Shown: piece after piece, positions 17,848 to 26,072 of the stretch
Numbering within the stretch: the stretch's first letter is position 1
Layout of the letters: each line of letters begins with the position of its first letter
Source of the DNA: Candidatus Brocadia pituitae
Lineage (GTDB): Bacteria > Planctomycetota > Brocadiia > Brocadiales > Brocadiaceae
DNA length: 64,000 bases
Assembly: GCA_017347445.1 (NCBI GenBank)
Contig: AP021856.1
Coordinates: 3,852,613 to 3,916,612, forward strand
Direction: 5' to 3'
Notes under the pieces: generated by a model
The model's input: the letters and a program-made list of their open reading frames with translations, nothing else
Database searches by the model: none
Told to the model about the DNA's origin: nothing
Position numbers and translations under genes: made by a program

Positions 17848-19527
17848 TTAGCCTCCTTTCGTATGCGTCTTAACAACGTGACCACCAAAAAGCTCCAGTG
17901 TCTTTTTCACTGCCGGTTCAGAAATGAGCGCATCAACTGCCTGCCGATCAGAAGAGTCCCGGCCGGAGGATACCGGCGTCTTGCTTTTTTCAGGGATTCC
18001 ATTTTTTGACACGGTCAGCTTGAGTTTTACCTTGCCCTGCACCGCCTCTTTCGCACATTGTTCGATAAACTTTTTCTCTTCCATCTGGTCCAGTTTTTCT
18101 TTATGAAAGGAACACTTGCCGGGGAATTCAACCGTCATTTCCCCATCTTTGAACCCCATAAACTGGCCTTCTTTCAAAAGCGCCCAGGTTGATTTTTTCT
18201 TGCTCTGGATTAACAGAAGAATCTTTTCCCATGCATTTTTTTCATCATGCCCCCCCCCTAATGCACCATCCTGGTTTACCAATGGTGTGGAATATTCTTC
18301 AGCTGTTGGTTCTAAAACCATCTGCCGGGCAACAGGTTCCTGGCGAAGGGCAGTCTCCGCATCCTTTGTTACGGGTTTGTCGTTGTGATGGAGAAGACCT
18401 TCTTCTAAGGTTGCAAGCCTTTCAACGATATCATATAATGAACCCACGGATTCCATCCGGCATATCTTTACCACGGCTATCTCCAGCAAAATACGCTGTA
18501 AGAGAGAATCCGTCGTGCGCATCCTTGCATCGGAAAATATTTGCACCATGTACATCAGGGCATCCTGGGAAAAGGAATTCCCGTATTTTTGTATCAAAGA
18601 CGCATTGAACTCTATCCAGGTTGCCTCCTTGCCACACGAAGAGGATATCAACAGCTCCCGCACACAGGAGAGTAACTGATCGATGCATTCTCCGGAAGTC
18701 TTTCCCTCACTTAAGATCTCATTTACCATTTTCAGGGCAGACGATGCATCTTTCCTGACAAAACTATCAAACAGGGCAAGTATCTTGTCTTCATCGATAC
18801 AGCCCAGGACAAAATTTACGTCCTCCGGAGATATCCGGTCCTTGCAAAACGAGAGAATTTGGTCTAACACTGATTGAGAATCCCGCAACCCTCCCCTGGC
18901 ATATCGCGCTATCATATGAATGGCAGCGGCATCAACCTGAACCCCTTCCGTCTTGCAAATGTCTGATAGCCGCTTTTCAATGTCATGGACAGAAATATTC
19001 CTGAAGTCGAATCTCTGGCATCGGGACTGCACCGTTTCAGGAAGACGATTCACGGCAGTTGTAGCAAAGATGAACTTGACGTGTGACGGAGGTTCTTCAA
19101 GGGTTTTCAGGAGGGCATTAAATGCCTCACGGGTAAGCATATGGACTTCGTCAATAATGTAAATTTTATAACGGGCACGAGACGGGGCGTAACTTACATT
19201 TTGCCGGATGTTCCGGACTTCATCGATCCCCCGGTTTGATGCGCCATCAATCTCCAAGACGTCGATGTCATTGCCTTCAGAAATGCACCGGCAGATGTCG
19301 CAGGCATTGCAAGGCGTATCCGTGGGTCCGTGTTTACAATTCAATGCCTTTGATAGTATCCGTGCCATCGAGGTCTTTCCCACTCCTCGCGGACCAGCCA
19401 GTAAGTAAGCATGGGCAACCCTGCTGGTGCGGATTGCATTCCGGAGTGTTGTGACAATAGGTTCTTGTCCTACCAGATCTTCAAAAGTTTGCGGGCGATA
19501 TCGACGGGCTAATACAACATATGACAT
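17848..19527 (-). CDS. dnaX: DNA polymerase III subunits gamma/tau
   Basis: The 559-residue clamp-loader ATPase has Walker A GPRGVGKTS at about 45, a four-cysteine zinc module (CKHGPTDTPCNACDIC), Walker B IYIIDEVHML and sensor 1 FIFATT. Domain III follows to about 365 and a tau-like C-terminal region extends beyond. Housekeeping replication gene, probable head of the dnaX-ybaB-recR-rpoN operon. I saw no obvious A-run slippery site for gamma production, but did not search exhaustively. Confidence 0.96.
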   Translation of the reverse strand: MSYVVLARRYRPQTFEDLVGQEPIVTTLRNAIRTSRVAHAYLLAGPRGVGKTSMARILSKALNCKHGPTDTPCNACDICRCISEGNDIDVLEIDGASNRGIDEVRNIRQNVSYAPSRARYKIYIIDEVHMLTREAFNALLKTLEEPPSHVKFIFATTAVNRLPETVQSRCQRFDFRNISVHDIEKRLSDICKTEGVQVDAAAIHMIARYARGGLRDSQSVLDQILSFCKDRISPEDVNFVLGCIDEDKILALFDSFVRKDASSALKMVNEILSEGKTSGECIDQLLSCVRELLISSSCGKEATWIEFNASLIQKYGNSFSQDALMYMVQIFSDARMRTTDSLLQRILLEIAVVKICRMESVGSLYDIVERLATLEEGLLHHNDKPVTKDAETALRQEPVARQMVLEPTAEEYSTPLVNQDGALGGGHDEKNAWEKILLLIQSKKKSTWALLKEGQFMGFKDGEMTVEFPGKCSFHKEKLDQMEEKKFIEQCAKEAVQGKVKLKLTVSKNGIPEKSKTPVSSGRDSSDRQAVDALISEPAVKKTLELFGGHVVKTHTKGG

Positions 19528-19723
19528 GAGCCTTCACCTTGATAATTACTCATAACGAATCTTTTCATTCATTATACTTTCTCATCTGATGTATATCAAT
19601 ATACTTTCTTTCGTCACGGCGAACGGAAACTGGTGAGACAAGCGCCTTGCCATAAGAATTGAGCAAAAGGGCCGTGCACTTTTTTTTGTCCCCATTCCCA
19701 TTAATTTGTCTATGTAGTAAGCT

Positions 19724-19826
19724 CAGGCCAGACTGACTCACGGCACATAAGGATATATGCTTATGGCTGCTTGCTTCCGCACCTGACCAGGTTCACACAA
19801 TCTCTTATTGCATGAGATCCGGCCTT
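19724..19826 (-). ncRNA. ffs: signal recognition particle RNA, small bacterial type
   Basis: Read on the minus strand, the segment contains the conserved SRP domain IV apex: CCTGGTCAGGTGCGGAAGCA then AGCAGCCATAAGC, with the GGAA tetraloop and the asymmetric AGCAG strand that binds Ffh. The ends GGCCGGA (19824-19818) and TCTGGCC (19732-19726) pair to close the molecule, giving about 100 nt, the short 4.5S-like form. It sits between tRNA-Ser(GGA) and dnaX, its usual place in many bacteria. The exact 5' and 3' ends are estimated from the closing helix. Confidence 0.92.
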
Positions 19827-19953
19827 CATCACCACTTACATCGGCAAGGATAATGTTCTTTGGGTCCTCGAAAAAGCGATCGATCCTGCTATAGCGGGTT
19901 GCAGGTTACAGGGAACCGCTAGCTCCCCATCTAGCACGGCCTGTAGGACAAAC

Positions 19954-20046
19954 TGGCGGAGAGGGCGGGAGTCGAACCCGCGATACCGATTTTGTCGGTA
20001 TACGCGCTTTCCAAGCGCGCTCATTCGGCCTCTCTGACACCTCTCC
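19954..20046 (-). tRNA. tRNA-Ser (GGA)
   Basis: The minus strand folds into a 93-nt class II tRNA. Acceptor GGAGAGG pairs with CCTCTCC and ends in G-CCA, so CCA is encoded. The anticodon stem CGCGC/GCGCG encloses TTGGAAA, giving anticodon GGA. A long variable arm (ACCGACAAAATCGGT) and T-arm with GGTTCGACTCC follow. The long variable arm and anticodon identify serine. Confidence 0.97.
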
Positions 20047-20307
20047 CCTTAATAAGTTTTTAAAAATGATACCAAAAATTTCAGAAGATGTTTACGTTAA
20101 AGCAGGAACTTGGGAAATTCTCACATCTGCAACGCTCATCTTCCGGCAGCGCCCAGTTTAGTTTCCCGGCTTTTTTTCACTACGCTCTGAGTCTTGTCAT
20201 AGCTCTCGATCAAGAGCTGGGAGTTTGGCATCAGGCCCAGCAGCACGGTCGCGTAATCCATAAGATCAAAATGATCATGGTTTCCGCCAAAAGGGTTCAT
20301 GCAAAAC

Positions 20308-20397
20308 TGGCGGAGAGGGTGGGATTCGAACCCACGTCCCGCTTTTGCGAGAAACGGTTTTCGAGACCGTCCCGATCAACCACTCTGGCACCTCTCC
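20308..20397 (-). tRNA. tRNA-Ser (CGA)
   Basis: A second class II tRNA of 90 nt. Acceptor GGAGAGG pairs with CCTCTCC then G-CCA. The anticodon stem ACGGT/ACCGT encloses CTCGAAA, giving anticodon CGA. The variable arm CTCGCAAAAGCGGG and T-loop GGTTCGAATCC are clear. It reads UCG. It shares acceptor and T-stem sequence with the GGA isoacceptor 260 bases downstream, suggesting local duplication and divergence. Confidence 0.97.
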
Positions 20398-20409
20398 GAC
20401 TCCCGTGGT

Positions 20410-20455
20410 TTAAACGGTTTAAACCGTTTAATCTGTTCAAGCCGTTTGAACAGAT
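20410..20455. repeat. two adjacent perfect inverted repeats
   Basis: Bases 20410-20431 are a 22-bp perfect palindrome centred on AAACGGTTTAAACCGTTT. It is followed directly by ATCTGTTCAA / TTGAACAGAT (20431-20455), a perfect 10-bp hairpin. They lie between tadA and tRNA-Ser(CGA) and can end tadA transcription or protect RNA ends. The CGGTTTAAACCG core recurs at 31.27 kb. Confidence 0.6.
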
Positions 20456-20458
20456 AAG

Positions 20459-20929
20459 TTATTTAGTACGGCAGTTTTCTAAAAAGAACTTTTGTAGCAG
20501 ATACTTACATTCGCTGGCAAGAACACCCGGCACAACTTCCAGACGGTGATTGAACCTGGGCTCCTGCACAAGATTTAACACGGATACGCACGCCCCGGCC
20601 TTTTTATCCACCGTTCCATACACAAGGGTATCTACCCTTGACTGTACTAATGCCCCGGCGCACATTGCACAAGGTTCCAGGGTTACATAGAGGGTTGTTC
20701 CCCGTAAACGCCAGTTTTCTAAATAGGCAGCAGCTTGCGTTATTGCGATCATCTCGGCGTGGGCAGTAGGATCCTTGAGCATTTCACGCTGATTATGAGC
20801 GCGGGCAATAATACGGTCATCATAAACAATTACCGCTCCTACGGGCACCTCATTCTTTTCCACGGCCTTTTCTGCTTCCACGATAGCCTGTTTCATGAAA
20901 TATTCATGCTTTTGTACATCAATCATCAT
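20459..20929 (-). CDS. tadA: tRNA-specific adenosine-34 deaminase
   Basis: This CDA-fold enzyme has the zinc and proton-shuttle motif HAEMIAI and PCAMCAGAL (PCxxC), the TadA pattern, plus EVPVGAVIV upstream. TadA converts A34 to inosine in tRNA-Arg(ACG). The longer open frame back to 20980 would begin inside the neighbouring tRNA-Arg gene, so I take the ATG at 20929, which gives 156 residues, the usual length. It lies immediately downstream of a tRNA-Arg(ACG) gene, its own substrate, on the same strand. Confidence 0.95.
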   Translation of the reverse strand: MMIDVQKHEYFMKQAIVEAEKAVEKNEVPVGAVIVYDDRIIARAHNQREMLKDPTAHAEMIAITQAAAYLENWRLRGTTLYVTLEPCAMCAGALVQSRVDTLVYGTVDKKAGACVSVLNLVQEPRFNHRLEVVPGVLASECKYLLQKFFLENCRTK

Positions 20930-20953
20930 AAAACGCTTTATCAGAGTGTAAAA

Positions 20954-21027
20954 CGCGCCCAGGAGGATTTGAACCTCCAACCTCCGGATTCGTAGTCCGT
21001 GACTCTATCCAATTGAGCTATGGGCGC
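20954..21027 (-). tRNA. tRNA-Arg (ACG)
   Basis: The minus strand gives a 74-nt class I tRNA. Acceptor GCGCCCA pairs with TGGGCGC plus discriminator G; the D-arm is AGCTCAATTGGATAGAG. The anticodon loop CTACGAA gives anticodon ACG, which needs A34-to-I editing, and the T-arm is GGAGGTTCAAATCCTCC. CCA is not encoded (TTT follows), unlike the two serine tRNAs nearby, so CCA must be added by the nucleotidyltransferase. Confidence 0.96.
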
Positions 21028-21228
21028 TAACGATAGTTTTCTGGCTTGTGAGAGCACAGACGCCGTGCCCTGAACATGGATTTCCTCAGCAGTAAATGTG
21101 AAGCCCATTGTCACAAAATAACGGATTCTTCAGCAAATTGCATTTAAAAGCAAAGGATTATTTCCTTTGGTGGAGGCGTGTACATCGATAAGCGACAAAA
21201 GCAAGTATAAGCATATCAAAAGTCATTG

Positions 21229-21969
21229 TCAAGATATAATCCCTCTTTCCTTTAAACTAACATGCCTTCCATTGCCGATAATGATGTGGTCGAGGACTTT
21301 TATGCCAATGAGGGTTCCAACTTCTGCAAGGCGTTGCGTTATCTGAATGTCTTCTTTGCTGGGTTCCGGATCGCCTGAAGGGTGATTGTGGACAAAGATC
21401 ACCGAGGCCGCAGACTCCTTAATTGCCGGATTGAATACCTCCCTGGGGTGAACGATGCTTGAGGTAAGGCTCCCCGCAGAGACCGACAGTTCCTTAATAA
21501 CACGGTTTTTATTGTCAAGTAAAACAACCGCAAAGATTTCCTGCTTCTTTCCGCGCAAACGTTCGTGGAAATGATCAAAGATGTCGTTGCTGCACTTAAA
21601 TTGCTGAAGGGGCTGTACCGAAATGGTAGAAAACCGCTTCGCAATAGCCAGTGATGCCTTTATCTGTGCAGCTCGCGCCGGACCTATTCCTTTTATCTCG
21701 CATAATTCACCAACGGAGGCCATGCTCAACCGCCGGAAATCCCCATACTCAGAAAGCAGCTGTTGTGCTAAATCAACAGCGCTGTAATTGGTCGTGCCAT
21801 CGCGAATGATGATTCCTAAGAGTTCTGCGTCCGTCAGATGCTCATCGCCGCTTTGGATAAGCCGTTCCCGCGGCCTCTCATGGGTAGGGAGTTGTTTTAT
21901 TGTGGGACGTTTCTTTTCTTCCTTCATGACTACACTGACCATGCCGTATGAATGGTACGCTAAGGTCAT
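21229..21969 (-). CDS. radC: RadC-family JAB/MPN protein
   Basis: The 246-residue protein has the RadC order: an N-terminal UPF0758 region (RERLIQSGDEHLTDAELLGI), a helix-hairpin-helix (LCEIKGIGPARAAQIKA) and the JAMM/MPN+ motif HNHPSGDPEPSKED that would bind zinc. The name is historical; a DNA-repair role is unproven. The likely start is the Met at codon 15 (MKEEKKRP), since the first 14 codons have no family look and no ribosome site is clear at either. Confidence 0.95.
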   Translation of the reverse strand: MTLAYHSYGMVSVVMKEEKKRPTIKQLPTHERPRERLIQSGDEHLTDAELLGIIIRDGTTNYSAVDLAQQLLSEYGDFRRLSMASVGELCEIKGIGPARAAQIKASLAIAKRFSTISVQPLQQFKCSNDIFDHFHERLRGKKQEIFAVVLLDNKNRVIKELSVSAGSLTSSIVHPREVFNPAIKESAASVIFVHNHPSGDPEPSKEDIQITQRLAEVGTLIGIKVLDHIIIGNGRHVSLKERGIIS

Positions 21970-22169
21970 AAAAATGTTTATTTTTCAAAAAACTAAATTG
22001 TTACATTCTCTGGTAGGTTACCTCTATCACCGACAGATTATACTTCAGGAATTCCCCCTGTCAACAAAATGTCTTTGCGTACCCGTTACCGAAAAAATAT
22101 TTGATTAAACATCACACCTTGTTTATAGTACCATGAAAATAGAAAAGCAATTCTTTAGGAGATTTACCA

Positions 22170-22736
22170 ATGTGCACCACGGATTCGGCCGTTCCTGAAT
22201 TTCAAGACGCTATTACGCCATATCGGAATCCTGTTGAGGGATGCAGGGCATTAATCAGAAAAGCGATAGAACTCGGCTGTGCGCAGGCAGTTATCATCCA
22301 TCCCGATACCATCACTGTCGGACGGTGGGTACAATTAAAGTGCAAATATGGATGTGAGGAATATGGGAAAAAACTTACCTGCCCACCCCACTCACCTTCG
22401 TTTGAGGAGATGAAAGAAATTCTCAGGGAATATAACAGTGCGTTGCTTCTCCACGGACACCTGAGCTGGCAGATGCGGTATATTACGGCAGAAATCGAAA
22501 AAATGGCATTTTCCCTGGGCTATTATAAAGCCTTTGGGTTGGGAGCAGGCCCCTGCAAATTATGCGAGAATTGTGATACCGCGCATTCCTGTGTTCGTAC
22601 CATGGAAGCAAGACCCTCAATGGAGGCATGCGGTATCGATGTCTATCAGACAGCAAGGAATCATAACTTAAAAATTGAGACGCTGAAAAACCACAATGAC
22701 GAAGTCAATATATACGGCCTGATATTACTGGAATAA
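22170..22736 (+). CDS. DUF2284 cysteine-rich metal-binding protein
   Basis: The 188-residue protein has the DUF2284 cysteine pattern: KCKYGCEEYGKKLTCPPHSP near residues 60-80, then GAGPCKLCENCDTAHSC and RPSMEACGIDV. Eight or more conserved cysteines suggest a metal or Fe-S site. The function of the family is unknown; homologues are common in anaerobes. GGAG lies about eight bases before the ATG. It is followed 21 bases later by a phasin-like gene. Confidence 0.85.
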   Translation: MCTTDSAVPEFQDAITPYRNPVEGCRALIRKAIELGCAQAVIIHPDTITVGRWVQLKCKYGCEEYGKKLTCPPHSPSFEEMKEILREYNSALLLHGHLSWQMRYITAEIEKMAFSLGYYKAFGLGAGPCKLCENCDTAHSCVRTMEARPSMEACGIDVYQTARNHNLKIETLKNHNDEVNIYGLILLE

Positions 22737-22757
22737 ATTGATTAAGGAGGAAAAAAG

Positions 22758-23072
22758 ATGGTGACAGATTTCATTAATAAGGTAATCAACCTTGGTTTCG
22801 GGGCATTGCTGATAACGAAAGAAAATATTGAGGAAGTCATCGATGAAATGGTAAAAAAAGGGGAAATCAAAAAAGAAGAGGCAAAGGCACAGGTAAATGA
22901 ACTTTTTAAAAAAGTTTTATCAAGTAAACAGGAACTTGAATCGAAGATCGAAAAGATCGTGGAGAATGCGCTCCATAAGCTGGATATACCCACGCGGAAG
23001 GAACTTCAGCAGATGCAGAAAAAACTCGATGAGATTATCAAAAGGCTGGAAGCAAGAGAAGACCAGACGTAG
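22758..23072 (+). CDS. phasin-family-like coiled-coil protein
   Basis: The 104-residue, highly charged helical protein opens DFINKVINLGFGALLITKEN, continues with a segment EEVIDEMVKKGEIKKEEAKA and ends in a coiled coil ELQQMQKKLDEIIKRLE. The order resembles the polyhydroxyalkanoate-synthesis regulator/phasin family often found next to UbiB-type genes. A strong AGGAGG precedes the ATG. The role is unproven; no PHA synthase is in the window. Confidence 0.7.
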   Translation: MVTDFINKVINLGFGALLITKENIEEVIDEMVKKGEIKKEEAKAQVNELFKKVLSSKQELESKIEKIVENALHKLDIPTRKELQQMQKKLDEIIKRLEAREDQT

Positions 23073-23215
23073 TAACAAAGTACCAAATAACAAACGCCAA
23101 AAAAAACAAATAAATCCCAATTAACCAAATTCCAAACTAAGAGTTTTGATCGTTTGACATTGTAATTTGCAATTTATTTGAAATTTGTAATTTGGTATTT
23201 GTGAAAAACTTGTAT
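23073..23215. repeat. AT-rich inverted-repeat-like intergenic element
   Basis: Between the phasin-like and ubiB genes, AGTACCAAATAACAAACG at the left and TTTGTAATTTGGTATTTGTG at the right are imperfect inverted copies around an A/T-rich centre that again contains CCAATTAACCAAATTCC and AATTTGCAATTT. It looks like a small dispersed element and has no coding potential. Confidence 0.4.
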
Positions 23216-23251
23216 GTTTTCACTTGCCAGGCTTTGGAAACGAATTAATCC

Positions 23252-24940
23252 ATGCAACTCAGAAAAATAGGGCAAAAGATTCGGGACATACGCCGTTTTA
23301 ATCAAATTCTCAGGATATTGACTAAACACGGGTTTGGATTTGCCATCCAGCAGCTTCATTTAGAAGATCATCTTATCGGAAGGGGCATTATCAAAACGCG
23401 GATATTGCACCGTTTTACCGAACCCCTGGAGTCCCGCGCCGTCCGGCTCAGAAAGGTATTGGAAGAACTTGGCCCTACCTTTATAAAATTTGGCCAAATA
23501 CTCAGCGTTCGCCCGGATCTGATTCCTTTAGACCTCTGCAATGAACTGAGCAAGCTCCAGGACCGTGTCCCCCCATTTGGTTACGAAGACGTCAGAAAGC
23601 AGATAAAGGAGTCCTTTGGAAAATATCCGGAAGAATTATTTGCCTCATTTGATCCTGATCCCCTGGCAGCGGCCTCACTCGGTCAGGTGCATCGGGCGCA
23701 ACTCCAGACAGGTGATAGCGTTGTCGTAAAGGTGCAACGTCCTGGTATCCGCAGAATGATTGAAACGGATGTCGATATCCTTTACGCCTTAGCCCAGCTG
23801 GCCAGCCGATATATGCAGGATATCAAATTTTTTAACCCCGTCGGTATCATAGATGAATTTTCCAAGGTAATAACAAAGGAGATCGATTTTACCTGCGAGG
23901 CACATAATATTGATAGATTTCGCAAAAACTTTAAGGATTGTACAACGGTTCGTATTCCCGGTGTCTTTTGGGACTATACCAAATCCCGGGTCATTACCAC
24001 AGAAGAGATCAAGGGCATTCGACTGAATGAATACTTGAACCAGCCACACACCGCCGAAGAAAAGAAAGCCGTAGCTGCAAATGGCGCTAATGCCGTCCTG
24101 CAGCAAATATTTATTGACGGATTCTTTCATGCAGACCCTCACCCGGGAAATATCTTCATCCTGCCCGATAACGTAGCTGCTTTCATAGATTTTGGCATGG
24201 TGGGCAGGTTAGACGAAGACACGAAAGATGTTATTATAAGCCTCCTGATTGCCGTATCCATGAAAAATATCAACGGCATCCTGAAGGCATTGGAAAGGCT
24301 GGGCACCTTTATTGAGGATGACTCCATGCAAGATTTCAAGAATGATATCGATGATTTTCTGGAAAGGTACTACGATATCCCTTTGAAGCAGATTGAGTTG
24401 TCTGTCATACTCCCGCAAACCATTGATCTCATGACACGCCACAAGTTAAAGATACCCCCGCAATTCCACATCTTAATCAAGACACTTGCTACCATTGACG
24501 GCGTTGCCAGGCAATTAGATCCGGATTTTAATACCATAGCGCACACGAGACCCTTTGTAGAAAGGCTGGTCCGTGAGCGATACGATCCGAAACGCGTTTT
24601 TAAAGAGGTAACGTCATATTCAGCGGAACTCCTTGATATTCTAAAACTCATACCAAGAGATACCTATGAAATTGTGAAAAAGATAAAAAGGGGGAAGCTC
24701 AAGATTGAATTTGAGCATCAGGGTCTCTCGAAATTTATTTCTGAAATGGACAAATCGAGCAACCGGATCTCATTTAGTCTCGTCATCTCCGCCCTGATTA
24801 TCGGATCTTCCTTGATTATTATGACCAACAGAGGTCCCCTCGTATACGGCTTTCCGATCCTGGGCATTCTGGGATTTGTCTTTGCCGGCTTTCTTGGATT
24901 GGGACTCGCCATAGGGGTTTTGAGATCGGGGCGTTTGTAA
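23252..24940 (+). CDS. UbiB/ABC1-family atypical kinase
   Basis: The 562-residue protein carries the UbiB signature: the KxGQ-like FIKFGQILSVRPDLIP near residue 75, the A-rich loop AAASLGQVHRAQL, the ATP-site lysine in VVVKVQRPG, and the catalytic loop FFHADPHPGNIFIL with FIDFGMVGRL. Two C-terminal transmembrane helices (about 510-560) anchor it in the membrane. Family members act in quinone or isoprenoid-lipid metabolism as ATPases/kinases. The partner gene upstream (phasin-like) is a frequent neighbour. No clear ribosome site precedes the ATG. Confidence 0.92.
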   Translation: MQLRKIGQKIRDIRRFNQILRILTKHGFGFAIQQLHLEDHLIGRGIIKTRILHRFTEPLESRAVRLRKVLEELGPTFIKFGQILSVRPDLIPLDLCNELSKLQDRVPPFGYEDVRKQIKESFGKYPEELFASFDPDPLAAASLGQVHRAQLQTGDSVVVKVQRPGIRRMIETDVDILYALAQLASRYMQDIKFFNPVGIIDEFSKVITKEIDFTCEAHNIDRFRKNFKDCTTVRIPGVFWDYTKSRVITTEEIKGIRLNEYLNQPHTAEEKKAVAANGANAVLQQIFIDGFFHADPHPGNIFILPDNVAAFIDFGMVGRLDEDTKDVIISLLIAVSMKNINGILKALERLGTFIEDDSMQDFKNDIDDFLERYYDIPLKQIELSVILPQTIDLMTRHKLKIPPQFHILIKTLATIDGVARQLDPDFNTIAHTRPFVERLVRERYDPKRVFKEVTSYSAELLDILKLIPRDTYEIVKKIKRGKLKIEFEHQGLSKFISEMDKSSNRISFSLVISALIIGSSLIIMTNRGPLVYGFPILGILGFVFAGFLGLGLAIGVLRSGRL

Positions 24941-24984
24941 AATAAAAGAAATTAAATCTTGCAAGTCTTTAATCCGGTAGAAGT

Positions 24985-25065
24985 AATATTGACAGGATTA
25001 ACAGGATAATCAGGATGAATTAGGATGATTTTTAACTTGTTAATCCCTGTATATCTTGTCTAAGG
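24985..25065. repeat. intergenic repeat GACAGGATTAACAGGAT type
   Basis: ATTGACAGGATTAACAGGAT on the left and TTGTTAATCCCTGTATATC on the right are imperfect inverted arms of about 20 bases flanking ATCAGGATGAATTAGGATGA. The same kind of AACAGGAT element is common in intergenic DNA of many bacteria. It lies before the toxin-antitoxin island. Confidence 0.45.
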
Positions 25066-25172
25066 TAGCTGAACTATCCAAAATGATATTGATAATTCTT
25101 TATCACGTAACTACTGTATATTTATTTCGGATAAAAGGATAGATTTGTTAACATCTATTTAAAGGAGGTCAC

Positions 25173-25361
25173 ATGGAACTGATCAAGGACTATATCGTGG
25201 ATGAAACAGGAAAGGTAAAAAAGGTTGTTTTGGATTACGATGCGTTCAAAATACTTGAAGGACTTATGCTGGATTTAGGATTGGCAAAGGCTATGGAAGA
25301 AGTAAAAGATGACGAAGAGCTCTCCCTTGAAGAAACAAAAGTACTTTTAGGCAATAATTAA
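25173..25361 (+). CDS. type II antitoxin, partner of RelE-type toxin
   Basis: The 62-residue acidic protein begins MELIKDYIVDETGKVKKVVL with a short beta-strand that could mediate dimerisation, followed by helices ending in DDEELSLEETKVLLGNN. It precedes the toxin with a one-base overlap (TAATG), the usual antitoxin-first arrangement. AAAGGAGG four bases upstream of the ATG drives high translation. The fold class (Phd- or RHH-like) is not certain. Confidence 0.8.
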   Translation: MELIKDYIVDETGKVKKVVLDYDAFKILEGLMLDLGLAKAMEEVKDDEELSLEETKVLLGNN

Positions 25362-25627
25362 TGCAAGTAAAGTACAAACATGCTTTCATAAAAGATATAA
25401 AGCAACTACCTCCTGAGATAAAAGAAGGTGTTGAACGTCTTTCACTATATGAAATCCCCAAACTCAAAGACATTACCGAAATAAAAAACCTGAAAAAGAT
25501 AAAGGGACACCCCAGTTTTTATAGAATAAGAATCGGCGATTACAGGCTAGGTATTGAGTATAGGGAGACTACTATAGTATTTATGAGAGTCCTCAACAGA
25601 AAAGAGATATACAGATACTTCCCATAA
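25361..25627 (+). CDS. RelE/ParE-superfamily toxin
   Basis: The 88-residue basic protein has the RelE fold pattern: KHAFIKDIKQLPPEIKEGVE helices, then IKGHPSFYRIRIGDYRLGIEY and the C-terminal strand VFMRVLNRKEIYRYFP. The RIRIGDYR arginines and late Arg/Tyr positions match ribosome-dependent mRNA interferases. Together with the preceding gene it forms a complete type II toxin-antitoxin module. Confidence 0.9.
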   Translation: MQVKYKHAFIKDIKQLPPEIKEGVERLSLYEIPKLKDITEIKNLKKIKGHPSFYRIRIGDYRLGIEYRETTIVFMRVLNRKEIYRYFP

Positions 25628-25812
25628 CAGTTATACGAAGAATCAAAATCATGTTTCAAAGAATTGTTGCAATGTAGAATTTGATAGAGTAAAGGAACTT
25701 CATACCAACCCTGGAAGAATACATGGAATCCCATCAGATTGAGTTCGTAATCATCCCATATAACCTCTTCCGGCGGGGTAACGGGTAAAAATAAACCCTG
25801 CACAATATAAAA

Positions 25813-25847
25813 TTGACAATGTGTATTGTTCTCATATAATATACACA
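25813..25847 (+). promoter_or_regulatory. sigma-70 promoter with overlapping operator for vapBC
   Basis: TTGACA (25813-25818) and TATAAT (25835-25840) are separated by 16 bases, a near-consensus promoter. TGTGTAT (25820-25826) and ATACACA (25841-25847) form an inverted repeat that straddles the -10 box, the expected place for autorepression by the antitoxin-toxin complex. GGAGG at 25849 then serves the antitoxin ATG at 25863. Confidence 0.75.
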
Positions 25848-25862
25848 TGGAGGTAATTGAAA

Positions 25863-26072
25863 ATGACACATGCTTTAAAAATAAGAAAACAGTTCATCCT
25901 TAACCCTGAGAAGATCAAGGCAGTTAAAAAAATTATGAATGCTAAGACAGATACAGAGGCTATTGAAAGGGCTATGGACACCGTCATCGCGGACAGCAAA
26001 ATAAAGAATATTCTCATGGCAATCAAAGGCAAGGGGTCTATCAAAGACATCTATGGCAGATGCAAGGATTAA
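25863..26072 (+). CDS. VapB-type antitoxin
   Basis: The 69-residue protein begins MTHALKIRKQFILNPEKIKAV and contains NAKTDTEAIERAMDTVI, the ribbon-helix-helix style seen in antitoxins of PIN toxins. The start is taken at ATG 25863, nine bases after GGAGG; an upstream TTG is unlikely. It overlaps the toxin gene by 20 bases. Confidence 0.8.
   Translation: MTHALKIRKQFILNPEKIKAVKKIMNAKTDTEAIERAMDTVIADSKIKNILMAIKGKGSIKDIYGRCKD

Noticed and set aside
19836-20024. 62-codon open frame over tRNA-Ser(GGA)
   Set aside because: It lies across the tRNA gene and its flank; a typical spurious frame over tRNA sequence.
20930-20980. Longer start for tadA
   Set aside because: The extra codons lie in the tRNA-Arg gene; ATG 20929 gives the normal TadA length.
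25628-25812. Possible gene between the two toxin-antitoxin pairs
   Set aside because: Only an antisense frame over relE continues into it; no ribosome site or domain is visible.
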